Made by a program: the position numbers and the translations under genes. Below the pieces are notes generated by a model. It made no database searches, had not been told where the DNA came from, and saw only the letters and a program-made list of their open reading frames with translations. A DNA stretch of 64,000 bases from positions 76,291-140,290 of the forward strand of contig NZ_JBHYGG010000112.1 in the NCBI RefSeq assembly GCF_051859125.1, read 5' to 3'. This DNA is from Gemmata sp051859125. GTDB taxonomy: Bacteria > Planctomycetota > Planctomycetia > Gemmatales > Gemmataceae. Positions 1 to 7,736 of the stretch are shown in pieces (the first letter of the stretch is position 1; every line of letters starts with the position of its first letter).

Positions 1-84
1 GGCGCGGGCCGGCTTGTTCGCCGGCGGTCCGGACGTGAACGCGGCCGACTGGCCCGCGTCGGGTTGAGGTGAGCGGCGGCGCAT
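1..84 (-). CDS. Start of a gene cut by the window edge (portal position)
   Basis: An ATG at position 84 follows the preceding stop by one base and opens a frame that runs without a stop off the left edge, giving 28 codons. The N-terminus is rich in Arg, Pro, Ser and Ala (MRRRSPQPDAGQ...). In tailed phages a portal gene commonly follows the terminase and a small connector gene. That synteny is the only reason to suspect portal; the visible residues are not diagnostic. Confidence 0.35.
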   Translation of the reverse strand, partial: MRRRSPQPDAGQSAAFTSGPPANKPARA

Positions 85-85
85 G

Positions 86-304
86 TCAGGTGCTCCCCGG
101 GGGGACTGCACGCGCCATCTTGATCCGGCCCCACGCCGACGTCCTGCCGGCACTCTCGGCCTTGAACTTGTCACGGACCCGCATGAGCTCGTCGAGCGAT
201 CGACCCTGCGCGGACTGGCCGTCCGCCTCGGACTTCAGCGGCAGGGCCGCCTCGGTCACGATCGTCTCGGTGAGGGACTCGATGCTCTCGGTGAGGTCGG
301 GCAC
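86..304 (-). CDS. Small phage protein between terminase and portal position (gpW-like, 72 aa)
   Basis: A 72-residue protein starting with GTG at 304. It has a helical N-terminal half (DLTESIESLTETIV) and a central SLDELMRVRDKF segment followed by a basic, Pro-ending tail. Small proteins of this layout sit between terminase and portal in many tailed phages and resemble gpW-type head-tail connectors or portal accessory proteins. The assignment rests on size and position, not a catalytic motif. No strong ribosome site was seen, so the start is uncertain. It is the penultimate gene visible in the late operon. Confidence 0.5.
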   Translation of the reverse strand: MPDLTESIESLTETIVTEAALPLKSEADGQSAQGRSLDELMRVRDKFKAESAGRTSAWGRIKMARAVPPGST

Positions 305-393
305 TGGGCACCGGCAACGGTGAAAGCGGCGGCAGTTTGGGCTGACACCTTCACCATTGCGCGGGCCGGGGGAGTTGTCGCGGGTCCGGGCGC

Positions 394-594
394 TCAGTTC
401 GTTGACGCCGGGGGGCAGTAATGACCGGGGGGTATTAGTGCGCCCTTGCGCCGCTCCTCGGTGGTGCAACGGTAGGCGCACGTGGCACAGGCACGGCGGC
501 GCTTGATGACGCCGTTCGCCGTGGCCACGGTCTTCACAACGCCCATCGGCGTGCCGCAGGTGGGACAGGTGAAACCCTTGCTGGTCTTCGTCAT
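394..594 (-). CDS. NrdR/Ogr-like zinc-ribbon protein
   Basis: A 66-residue protein with two CxxC pairs, CPTCGTPM near residue 10 and RRRACATCAYRCTTEE near residue 33. The second half closely resembles the zinc-ribbon end of NrdR (RRRRCxxCxxRFTTxE). It lacks the ATP-cone domain of NrdR, so it is a free-standing zinc ribbon. In phages such proteins can be late-gene activators (Ogr/Delta type), which would fit its place beside the terminase, but this is inference. Its ATG overlaps the terminase stop in an ATGA. Confidence 0.7.
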   Translation of the reverse strand: MTKTSKGFTCPTCGTPMGVVKTVATANGVIKRRRACATCAYRCTTEERRKGALIPPGHYCPPASTN

Positions 595-2771
595 CGCGTG
601 CCCCCGTGCTTCTCGCGGTACAGGTCGCTCAGCTTCACCTTCGGGCGCGGAGGCTTCGGCACCGACGGCATCCCGACCGCCGTCGCCACCTCCCACCGCG
701 CTCCCAGCACGCCGGCCGCGACCGCGCACCCCACAACACAGTCCCACAAGTGGTTGTCGCGGTTCGGCCGGGCCTGCCACTTCTCGTACTCGAGGTCGGA
801 CGTCCGAGCCGGGCCGCCGAACTCGGCCCCCAGGTGGTCGCAGAGCATCCGGTGGTCGTCCGGGTCCGCCTCGCCCCGCACCCCGCACAGCGTCAGCGGC
901 GCGTACCCGCCGAGGGGGGTCAGGAACCGGTCGGCCACGAACCCCTTCCACTGGTCCGCGTCGAAGATCACCCGCCGCCCGGTCGTGTGCTCGCCCTTCG
1001 CGTACCCCCACCGCCACGCGGGCTGGCCCGGCCCGCTCAGCACCTCGCCCGGCATCTCGTTCCACTGCCGCACGAGCCGCCCGGTGCTGCCGACCGAGTG
1101 GCCCACCGACGGCCGGAGCAGCGCGGAGTGCGTCCCCGCCTCGCGCACCGCCCGGTGGACGATCTCGGGCTTCCACCCGCGGTCCACGAGGCACAGTTGC
1201 ACCTTGTGCGGCTCGCCCGTCTCGTGCCGGCGGTACTCGGTCCCCAGGACCATCCGGGTCAGGTCGCGCAGCCCCAGGTACAGCCGCTCGTCGTCGCTCC
1301 CGGCCGCGCGGTACACGTCGGCCAGGGTGGGCCGCGCGTCGTCGGCCCGGAAGTACGCCCGGTTCTGCGCGGGGTACGGGCCGTAGTCGATCACGCTCCC
1401 CGCGAACCGCCCGTCGAACGCGCACACCGCGTACCACAGGACCGCCTTGCCCACGTCGATGAACGCGGTGAGGGTCGCGCACTCCCGCGGCACCTCGGCC
1501 CGCGGCACCCCCGACAGCCGCGCCGCCGTCGCGACCGGCTCCAGCGACCGCATCCCGGGCAGCGCCTGCGTGAGCGGCTCGTTCTGGTACTCCGCGGCGA
1601 ACGCGATCGGGTTGTCGAGCCGCAGGTTCATCGCGGCCTGGAGCCCGCTGATCTCGCTCTCCGGGTCGAACCGGGCCGGCCACGCGACGACCGCGCCCCG
1701 GTCCATCGCCTCGCGGTTCGCCCGGTAGAACTCGGTCGCGTCCTCCCCCTCGCCCCCGGCCCGGAACGACGCCCGCCGCATGTCCGCGTACCGGTCCCAC
1801 AGGTCCTGCCGCTCGGGGAACTGGTACACCATCCGCATCCGCTCGCCGCGGAACTGCGGGTTCCGGTCCCGGTCCAGCAGCCGCTCGGCCAGGTCGCCCG
1901 GGGAGATCACCGTACACGGGATCGCCATCGAGATCGTCTTGCCCGGCCCGGCCAGCCCCTTCACCGCCCCCTTGATCACCTTCTCCCGCTTCTCGCTCTG
2001 CCCCAGCGAGTCCGCCGACTCGTCCGTCTGCGGGTCGTCCACGATCGCGAAGTCCGGCCGCAGGCTCTCCCCGCTCGCCGTCGCCGCCTTCATCCCGCGG
2101 ACCCGGCCCGTGATCCCCGTCACCCGGATCACCGACCCCGACGCCTTCGACCCCTTCACCGTCGGGAACACCGCCTCCTTCTGCGCCCACCCGATCCGGG
2201 TCCGCACCCCCCGGCACGTCTGCCCGTTCGCCCGGTTCGTCTGGCCCTCCAGCTTCCGCACCGGGTAGCACACCTCCGGGAAGTCGGCCAGGAGCAGGTC
2301 GTTGGTCTCAATCAGCATCTTGATCGAGTCGATGACCTCGACCGCCGCGTCGCTCTCCGCGCCGACGATCGCGACGAACCGCCGGTGCCCGTACAGGACC
2401 GCCCACAGTGCCGCCGCCTCGCAGATCGACGTCTTCCCACTCCCGCGCGGCATCGCCAGCGCGAACAGCCCGCCGCGCAGGATCGCCCCTTCGAGGCGGG
2501 CCAGGACGGTGAGGTGGTCGTCGCTCCAGGCCATCGCGAACCGCTCGGCGAGGTACGTCTCGCAGAACTCCTTCAGCGACACCCCGCACCGCTTGCGCCG
2601 CTTCGGGTTCTTGACCTTCGGCGGCGGACCGATCTCGCGGCCCTTGGTCGAAAGGTCGCGCTGCCGCTCGGCCGCGCGCTCGCGGTGCGCCGAGTACGGG
2701 TCCGCAGAGCCGGCCGCGGGCTTGCGAGCCTTCTTCACGGGCGTCGGCGATTTGGGAGGTTTTGTGGGCAC
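591..2771 (-). CDS. terL: Phage terminase large subunit (packaging ATPase/nuclease)
   Basis: A protein of about 726 residues. It has a Lys/Pro-rich N-terminus, a Walker A motif MPRGSGKTS near residue 110 and a Walker B motif FAIVDDPQ near residue 243, forming the DNA-translocating ATPase. A C-terminal nuclease-like part begins near residue 440 (TLTAFIDVGKAVLWY) with the Asp expected of an RNase H-fold metal site. It would cut concatemeric DNA and pump it into the prohead. The length exceeds most TerL proteins (450 to 600), mainly at the N-terminus and between motifs. GTG at 2771 is preferred because GGCGG lies six bases upstream; TTG at 2777 is the alternative. The small subunit is not obvious here. 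Confidence 0.85.
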   Translation of the reverse strand: MPTKPPKSPTPVKKARKPAAGSADPYSAHRERAAERQRDLSTKGREIGPPPKVKNPKRRKRCGVSLKEFCETYLAERFAMAWSDDHLTVLARLEGAILRGGLFALAMPRGSGKTSICEAAALWAVLYGHRRFVAIVGAESDAAVEVIDSIKMLIETNDLLLADFPEVCYPVRKLEGQTNRANGQTCRGVRTRIGWAQKEAVFPTVKGSKASGSVIRVTGITGRVRGMKAATASGESLRPDFAIVDDPQTDESADSLGQSEKREKVIKGAVKGLAGPGKTISMAIPCTVISPGDLAERLLDRDRNPQFRGERMRMVYQFPERQDLWDRYADMRRASFRAGGEGEDATEFYRANREAMDRGAVVAWPARFDPESEISGLQAAMNLRLDNPIAFAAEYQNEPLTQALPGMRSLEPVATAARLSGVPRAEVPRECATLTAFIDVGKAVLWYAVCAFDGRFAGSVIDYGPYPAQNRAYFRADDARPTLADVYRAAGSDDERLYLGLRDLTRMVLGTEYRRHETGEPHKVQLCLVDRGWKPEIVHRAVREAGTHSALLRPSVGHSVGSTGRLVRQWNEMPGEVLSGPGQPAWRWGYAKGEHTTGRRVIFDADQWKGFVADRFLTPLGGYAPLTLCGVRGEADPDDHRMLCDHLGAEFGGPARTSDLEYEKWQARPNRDNHLWDCVVGCAVAAGVLGARWEVATAVGMPSVPKPPRPKVKLSDLYREKHGGTR

Positions 2772-2858
2772 GGTCAACCGCCAGAAAGAAAGTCAGTCCC
2801 CAAAGCTGGTAGTTCCCGGTGTGGTCAGGAACGGCGCGAGCCTGGGAAGGACCCGGAT

Positions 2859-2900
2859 TGACAAACGTTAGACTGATTCATGTCTATCAGTCGTTTGTCA
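2859..2900 (-). terminator. Hairpin at the end of the HNH gene
   Basis: TGACAAACG (2859-2867) and CGTTTGTCA (2892-2900) are inverted repeats. Inside them ACTGAT pairs with ATCAGT, giving about 15 paired bases with a four-base bulge. The right arm contains the stop codon of the HNH gene. On the minus strand no clear U-run follows, so it may attenuate rather than terminate. On the plus strand it is followed by TTCTTTAATT. It could also be a boundary of the low-GC insertion. Confidence 0.35.
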
Positions 2901-3191
2901 TTCTTTAATTCGATTCGATGACATATGTCGCTCAAAGTTGTCGACAACTTCACGGCACACGGCCACGAACTCTTCGAGGGTCATAGATGACTTGGCGGTG
3001 TTGACGTCCATGTGAACGATAGCAAGGTTGCTGAGTTCGTTCAACCCGCCTCGGCTGATAGGCGTGATGTGGTCCACGCTGGCAGTTTCTGGTGATAGCG
3101 ATCGCCCAGTATAGGCACACCGGAAGTCTTGGCGTTCGAGCAGCTTCATCAACTCGCTTGCCTTAATCGTGCTTTGCAACGCGGAGGGCAT
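2898..3191 (-). CDS. HNH endonuclease, small
   Basis: A 97-residue protein with a compact HNH fold: CAYTGRSL near residue 26, VDHITPISRGG near residue 39 (the catalytic His region), then NELSNLAIVHMDVN and a helical tail. A strong ribosome site (GAGGAGAAGG) lies just before the ATG at 3191, which decides the start. The gene and its surroundings are clearly less GC-rich than the rest of the phage, suggesting recent arrival between terminase and replication genes. HNH genes next to terminases can take part in packaging, but free-standing homing HNH genes are equally common, so the role is open. Confidence 0.8.
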   Translation of the reverse strand: MPSALQSTIKASELMKLLERQDFRCAYTGRSLSPETASVDHITPISRGGLNELSNLAIVHMDVNTAKSSMTLEEFVAVCREVVDNFERHMSSNRIKE

Positions 3192-3630
3192 ATCTACCTT
3201 CTCCTCTACGGTTTAAGTTCTTTGAGTGACCAACTGTCCAGATGACCCAAGGTGATCGAACAGATCTCCAGTTTGATTGTTGGCAGTTTTGAGCTAGACG
3301 CACCACGGTATCTTTCCACGTGGCTGTTGAGTATCGCCATCGGCTCCTGCGGGCCTGCTTCGCTGCAGAGTCAAGACCACGCAATCTCAGGCTCTTCGTC
3401 CACACCTCGCACTTGTTCTGCCATGTTGGCCCAGCTTTGCGCCTCAGGCGAGAAGAGCAAACATGAGCTGCTCGGATCGTGAATCCGTCCCATGACCCCA
3501 TCACCAGGCGATTCTCGATCTCCCCGAGGGCATCGTCAGCGAGTCGGTCGTAACGTCGCGCGATGTCGGAGCCGGCGCAGTTGTCGGGCACGCGAATCAG
3601 AAACCCTGGTTTCGGTCCGTGAGCAAGCAT
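3163..3630 (-). CDS. Hypothetical protein, doubtful
   Basis: An open frame of 155 residues upstream of the HNH gene, overlapping its start by 29 bases. The first 60 residues look protein-like (GSDIARRYDRLADDALGEIENRL), but the rest is rich in Arg, Trp and Ser with no recognisable domain. Base composition is lower in GC than the phage average, as for the HNH gene. It may be a real gene of the inserted island, a frameshifted remnant, or chance. No function can be given. Confidence 0.3.
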   Translation of the reverse strand: MLAHGPKPGFLIRVPDNCAGSDIARRYDRLADDALGEIENRLVMGSWDGFTIRAAHVCSSRLRRKAGPTWQNKCEVWTKSLRLRGLDSAAKQARRSRWRYSTATWKDTVVRLAQNCQQSNWRSVRSPWVIWTVGHSKNLNRRGEGRYALRVAKHD

Positions 3631-3648
3631 CGTTCGTCCTTCTCGTCG

Positions 3649-3914
3649 TGGTCCAGGTGGTCCAGGTCAAGTGGTCCAGGTCGAATCCGACTTTTGGGCC
3701 ACTTATTCGCTGGAAAACAAGGGTGGTCCAGGGTGGTCCAGGTGTTCGGCGGAAACCGTTTTCAACTAAAGAACTGTACTGTTCCTATATAGGTGCGGTG
3801 TGTGTGTATTTACCTTTTAGTAAGACCACCTGGACCACCCTGGACCACACAGGGATTTCTAGGCTCCGGGACGTGGACCACGCACCTGGACCGCACCCGG
3901 ACCACCCCGGACCA
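3649..3914. repeat. Iteron-like inverted array of TGGTCCAGG units (candidate replication origin)
   Basis: Five exact copies of TGGTCCAGG lie at 3649, 3658, 3672, 3724 and 3734. Inverted copies CCTGGACCA lie at 3829 and 3839, and degenerate ones (GTGGACCA, CCTGGACC, CCGGACCA twice) lie between 3873 and 3914. The pairs at 3723-3744 and 3827-3848 are exact 22-base inverted repeats around an 82-base AT-richer core holding the palindrome CCTATATAGG (3784-3793). This fills the only sizeable gene-free gap of the left arm, directly after the primase/helicase genes. Iteron-type origin is the favoured reading; a regulatory operator array is the alternative. Confidence 0.65.
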
Positions 3915-3936
3915 CTCACGTAAACAACTCCCCAAC

Positions 3937-6033
3937 TTAGAACTCGGATACGAGTCGCAGACCGGTGTACCCGCGGGTCCGTGTTGACCCGTCGCGGGAC
4001 CGCTTTGCCTGAATATTCGGCATAGCTGCCCGGAGCCTCACCACGAACCGTTCGAGGTGGTCAATGTTCTCCCGGCCGGACTTCCTGCACCACTCGACCC
4101 ACGCGGAGTACAACTCGGTCTTCGATACGAAGTCCGACTCGTCTTCGGTCACCTCCAGGCGGTCCCGGATGAAGCACCGCATCGGCGAGGTGACGGCCTC
4201 GGCCTCGTCGCGGATCTCGGTCGCGGACTCGGGCATGGTAAACTGGCCGTTCTCGCGCAACCGGGTCCACCCGTCCGCGGCCCACAGGAGGATGCCGGGC
4301 AACTCGACGAGCAGCTTCTCCAACAACTCGTGGTCCTCGACGCCGAGGAACGACCGGGTGAGGCGCAGGATCACCATGCGGCCGAGGAGCGCGCCGGACG
4401 TGTCGCCGAGTTGCGGCATCTCGTTGGAGAGGAACACGAACCGGGTCGGCAGCTTCATGGTGACCGACGTGGCGTACTTCCTGGCGATGGTCCGGTCGTC
4501 CTCGCCGCTGATGCTGAGCAGTTCCTCGGTGATGGCCACGGCGTCGGTGCGGCCCGACAGGCGGGCGTCGCCGATCATCGCCACCGGCTTGCCGATCAGG
4601 TCCTGGAGCCCGAACTGCTCGGCGAGCTTGCCGAGGGTCGGGGCCGCGACGTTCAGTTCCCCGACCAGCGCCTTGAGGACGCGGCCGATGGTCCCCTTGC
4701 CGGCGCGGGGCGGGCCGAGGAGGAGCAGCATCTTGTGGCGCGACGTGTCCGGGGTGATGAGGTAGCCGAACCACTCCTGCAGGCACGCGACGCTCTGCGG
4801 GTCGTCGGGCCACAGTTGCGACAGGAAGTTCAGCCACTGCCGCGGGCACGGGGCGTCCGGTTCGAAGTCGAACGCGACCCGGTTGAAGCTGAAGAACTTC
4901 GGGGTGGACCGGGTGAACGCCGAGTCGAGCCCAGCGACCAGCGACGGCAGGTGGACGAGCCCGTTCTTCGCCGCGACCAGTTCGGCGGCCGGCGGCCCGT
5001 CCCCGAGCCAGCACGGCGGGCTCTTGGTGGAGGGGATGGCCACGAGCCCGCGGACGGCCTGGAGCACGTCGGACACGAGGTTGCGGCTGACGCGGCGCTT
5101 GGTCGGGACCTTCTCCTTGTCCCTGGCGTCGGGCGACTTCTCCGCGTTGTTCGTGTACACCTGGATGCGGGCCAGGTGGGTCCGCATGAACTCGTTCTCG
5201 GTCCACGAGGACAGTTGGCCGCGCAGTTCGTCCTCGCTGATGGTGGAGTACGCGCCGCTGATCCAGAGGCAGAACTCGCCGGCCCAGTAACGGAGCCGGC
5301 ACCCGTCCGGGTGGTCGAACCGTTCGAGGAACTGGCGGGCGAGCTTGTACGGGTCGTCATCCTCGACGCCGATCGTCGTGGTTGCGGTCGCGGGCCGGTG
5401 CGAGCCGTCGTCACCGGGGTCGTCGCCCGCCGCACCGGTCCCTTGGCCCTCCGACGGCGGGCGCGGGGGAGCGGGGGGCGAGCCGGGAGGCGTGGGCGGG
5501 CCGGCGGCCGGGAACGCCGGGGCGAGCGGGCCGAGCAGCCCGGGGATGATGAGGTCGGCCGGGTGCGGGCCGGTGCGGGCGGCGGCCGCGGCGACGGCGG
5601 CGTGGGGGTTCTCCGCGTCGCGCAGCCACCCGCGGGCATTGTTGGCGTCCGCCCGGCTCATGGCGTCGCGGCACTTCTTCCGCAGTTCCGACTCGGACCA
5701 CGGCGGCTGGCACCGCGGGTTGTAGTGCTCGGCCAGGATTGAGTACCCCGTGTCCTCGCCGAGGTCGAACCCCCAGCAGACGACGCGGGCCGCGCGCATG
5801 GCGGCGGCCGAGCCCCGGGAACCCTGGATCGCTTCCGGGAGCGTCGCCAGGTACTCAATGCACCGCTGGACTACGCTCTCCTCCGTCGAACAGGCGCGGG
5901 TCGTCTCGGGACACGCGGCGAGGGGTTCGACCCTGGCCCGCGGTTTCCACTCGCCCGTCTGGCTGGTGGTGTTCAGCAGGTTCCGCACCTCCTGGGGGAG
6001 CGGCGGGTGGGGCGTCGGGTTCTCGCCATCCAT
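3937..6033 (-). CDS. D5/P4-type superfamily 3 replicative helicase
   Basis: A 698-residue protein. A PriCT-like helical segment at about 50-130 (VVQRCIEYLATLPEA ... WSESELRKKCRDAM) is followed by a Pro/Gly-rich linker at about 150-215. The C-terminal SF3 ATPase has Walker A LLGPPRAGKGT near residue 440, Walker B VAMIGDARL near 486 and motif C RFVFLSNE near 534. It would unwind phage DNA and start replication with the primase encoded just upstream. Its ATG lies 178 bases inside the primase gene, in another frame. The related arrangement in many phages is one fused primase-helicase, so here the two halves are split. Confidence 0.85.
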   Translation of the reverse strand: MDGENPTPHPPLPQEVRNLLNTTSQTGEWKPRARVEPLAACPETTRACSTEESVVQRCIEYLATLPEAIQGSRGSAAAMRAARVVCWGFDLGEDTGYSILAEHYNPRCQPPWSESELRKKCRDAMSRADANNARGWLRDAENPHAAVAAAAARTGPHPADLIIPGLLGPLAPAFPAAGPPTPPGSPPAPPRPPSEGQGTGAAGDDPGDDGSHRPATATTTIGVEDDDPYKLARQFLERFDHPDGCRLRYWAGEFCLWISGAYSTISEDELRGQLSSWTENEFMRTHLARIQVYTNNAEKSPDARDKEKVPTKRRVSRNLVSDVLQAVRGLVAIPSTKSPPCWLGDGPPAAELVAAKNGLVHLPSLVAGLDSAFTRSTPKFFSFNRVAFDFEPDAPCPRQWLNFLSQLWPDDPQSVACLQEWFGYLITPDTSRHKMLLLLGPPRAGKGTIGRVLKALVGELNVAAPTLGKLAEQFGLQDLIGKPVAMIGDARLSGRTDAVAITEELLSISGEDDRTIARKYATSVTMKLPTRFVFLSNEMPQLGDTSGALLGRMVILRLTRSFLGVEDHELLEKLLVELPGILLWAADGWTRLRENGQFTMPESATEIRDEAEAVTSPMRCFIRDRLEVTEDESDFVSKTELYSAWVEWCRKSGRENIDHLERFVVRLRAAMPNIQAKRSRDGSTRTRGYTGLRLVSEF

Positions 6034-6748
6034 CGGGCACCTCTATGATTCTGGCGAGCCGGTGCGGCCGGGACCGCGTCGCCTCGCCCTTGCGGACAAT
6101 GGTCCCGGGCACCTTGAGCATCCGGGACGGGGTGTAGGTGTCGGCGTCGATCGACACGCCGTAGCAGGTGAAGCGGTCGCTGAGGGCGCGGAGCGTCTCC
6201 GCGATCGGGTCCGCCAGCGTCCCCCAGGCGGCGGTGGGGAGCGGGGCGCTGTAGCGGTACACGAGGTGGACGCCGTTCCCGCTGCACATCACGACCGGCT
6301 CGGCGAACCCGAGCGCGCGGAGGAACGGCCGGACGTACCGGTCGGCGGTCCGCTTCGCGAAGGCCAGTTCCCGCGCCGTGGTCGGACACTTCTGGTCGTC
6401 GCTGGCCGGGTCGTCGAGGTGGAGGCGGCGCGGGTCCATGTCCACCATGAGGTAGCGGCGTTCGAGCACATCCTCGTCGTGGGTGAGCCGGAACCCCTTC
6501 GGCACGTTCAGCACCACGTTCATCCGCTTCGCCGCGACCGCGGGGTGGACCGGGTTCGGGACGAAGTACACGCCGGCGGCCTGGCGGGTGAGCGCGAGCG
6601 CGTTGCGCGCCATGTCGAGCAGGTGCGCGCCGTCGAACCAGCCGCTGAACGTGCGGCCCGGCCCGCCCACGCTGAGGGCGCGGAGCTCGGTCACCTGCTC
6701 GGGGTGGACGAACCGGGCCAGGTCCGCGGCGACGGCTGCGGCGTTCAT
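5855..6748 (-). CDS. AEP-family primase (primase-polymerase domain)
   Basis: A 297-residue archaeo-eukaryotic-type primase. Visible motifs are the metal-binding YLMVDMDP (Asp103, Asp105), SGNGVHLVY near residue 156 (His161) and SIDADTYTPSRMLKVPGT near 199-216, with the expected spacing. The last 58 residues are Pro/Arg-rich and overlap the helicase gene in another frame, so the domain ends where the helicase begins. The ATG at 6748 overlaps the upstream stop in an ATGA. It should make primers for phage replication with the adjacent SF3 helicase. Confidence 0.8.
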   Translation of the reverse strand: MNAAAVAADLARFVHPEQVTELRALSVGGPGRTFSGWFDGAHLLDMARNALALTRQAAGVYFVPNPVHPAVAAKRMNVVLNVPKGFRLTHDEDVLERRYLMVDMDPRRLHLDDPASDDQKCPTTARELAFAKRTADRYVRPFLRALGFAEPVVMCSGNGVHLVYRYSAPLPTAAWGTLADPIAETLRALSDRFTCYGVSIDADTYTPSRMLKVPGTIVRKGEATRSRPHRLARIIEVPDGWREPDAPPAAPPGGAEPAEHHQPDGRVETAGQGRTPRRVSRDDPRLFDGGERSPAVH

Positions 6749-7458
6749 GGTGCGGTCCCCGCGAACGAAGGCGGGAAGCAGTCGTTCCGGTTGGCCACGG
6801 CCTGGCGGACCGCCCCCTTGACCGCGCGGGCGAAGTCGTTGCGGCGGCCGATGATTCGCGACGCGCGGTACGGCTTGGTCCGGGCGAGTGCGGGGTTCGG
6901 CAAGATCATGGCGGCGACCGCGAGGAACCCGCTGCGGTTGCTGGCGTCGAGCGTGACCCGCAGTGCCCAGCCGTTCCGCAGGTTGTCGAGGACGACGAGC
7001 AGGTTCGGCAGCGGGGTCCGCTCGTACAGCGGGGCCACGTCCTTCGGCACGTCCGCGACCTTCCAGTCCTTCAGGGTCACGGTCACACTGCCGATGAACC
7101 CGCGGTCGAAGTCGCTCGCCTTCCCGATCCGCTGCGTCGTGGTGACGTGACCGAAGCTGTGCCACCCCCAGTGCGTCCCCCACCGGTCGAACAGGGTCGT
7201 CGCCCGCCGCTCGGGCCGGCACGCCCCGCAGTCGCACGAGTCGGTGTAGAGGTGCGTGCGGACCGGGGCGTGCCGCGCCGCTTCCACCTGGAGCCGGACG
7301 AAGTCGGCCCACGCCTCGAGCTCGGGCAGGCCGGCGTCCTGGAGCCAGTCCGCGGCGACGAGCCGGGGCGTGTCGTCGCGCGGCGCGAACCGCATTGAGG
7401 CGACGAAGCCGGCCCACTCGGGGGATGCAAGGGGCGAGTCGGTGTTCACAGTGGGCAC
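6745..7458 (-). CDS. TIGR02996 domain protein
   Basis: A 237-residue protein whose N-terminus carries a TIGR02996 repeat-companion domain: FVASMRFAPRDDTPRLVAADWLQDAG, then a FVRLQVEAARH helix, near residues 18-62. This domain is a lineage-specific expansion of Gemmata-type planctomycetes, usually found in chromosomal paralogues with leucine-rich repeats. Here it is in a phage operon between small genes and the primase. The middle has a Cys cluster (SCDCGACRPERR), possibly zinc binding. The rest is unrecognised. It overlaps its upstream neighbour by 13 bases. No biochemical role is known. Confidence 0.75.
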   Translation of the reverse strand: MPTVNTDSPLASPEWAGFVASMRFAPRDDTPRLVAADWLQDAGLPELEAWADFVRLQVEAARHAPVRTHLYTDSCDCGACRPERRATTLFDRWGTHWGWHSFGHVTTTQRIGKASDFDRGFIGSVTVTLKDWKVADVPKDVAPLYERTPLPNLLVVLDNLRNGWALRVTLDASNRSGFLAVAAMILPNPALARTKPYRASRIIGRRNDFARAVKGAVRQAVANRNDCFPPSFAGTAP

Positions 7459-7736
7459 CCTCCCTCAACGGCGGTCGCCTGATTCCACCACGGGCCGCGC
7501 TCCTCGGTTACCTTCTTGGCCATCAGGTCGGCCAGCCCCTGCGTACTGTCGTCGCTCACAATCACGTGCCGCTCGGCGTGGTCCGGGTGCCGCGCGACGA
7601 ACGTCAGCCGCATGCCGGGCTTGAACAACTTCGCGAGTTCGCCGAGGGCGTCGGCGGCCGCGAGGTGAACGTGGGCCAGGTGGTCACGGTCCAGGTGGGC
7701 GAGGGCCGCACGCGCTGCGATGTTGGCATCGCTCAT
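7446..7736 (-). CDS. Hypothetical phage protein, 96 aa
   Basis: A small protein beginning MSDANIAARAALAHLDRDHLAHVH. It has a helical N-terminal half and a compact segment GMRLTFVARHPDHAERHVIVSDD that looks like a beta hairpin. I do not recognise it. It overlaps the genes on both sides by a few bases and belongs to the operon of small early genes. The start at 7736 is chosen because the longer frame upstream has phage-shadow composition and the MSD start overlaps the upstream stop. Confidence 0.7.
   Translation of the reverse strand: MSDANIAARAALAHLDRDHLAHVHLAAADALGELAKLFKPGMRLTFVARHPDHAERHVIVSDDSTQGLADLMAKKVTEERGPWWNQATAVEGGCPL

Noticed and set aside
606..2861. Long plus-strand frame opposite the terminase
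   Set aside because: It is antisense to a gene with clear Walker motifs and has the Arg/Pro/His-rich composition typical of shadow frames in GC-rich DNA.
3649..3914. CRISPR array
   Set aside because: Units are only 9 bases, spacing is irregular, orientation inverts and no cas gene is present.
4057..5742. Plus-strand frame opposite the SF3 helicase
   Set aside because: Antisense shadow; no domain and skewed composition.
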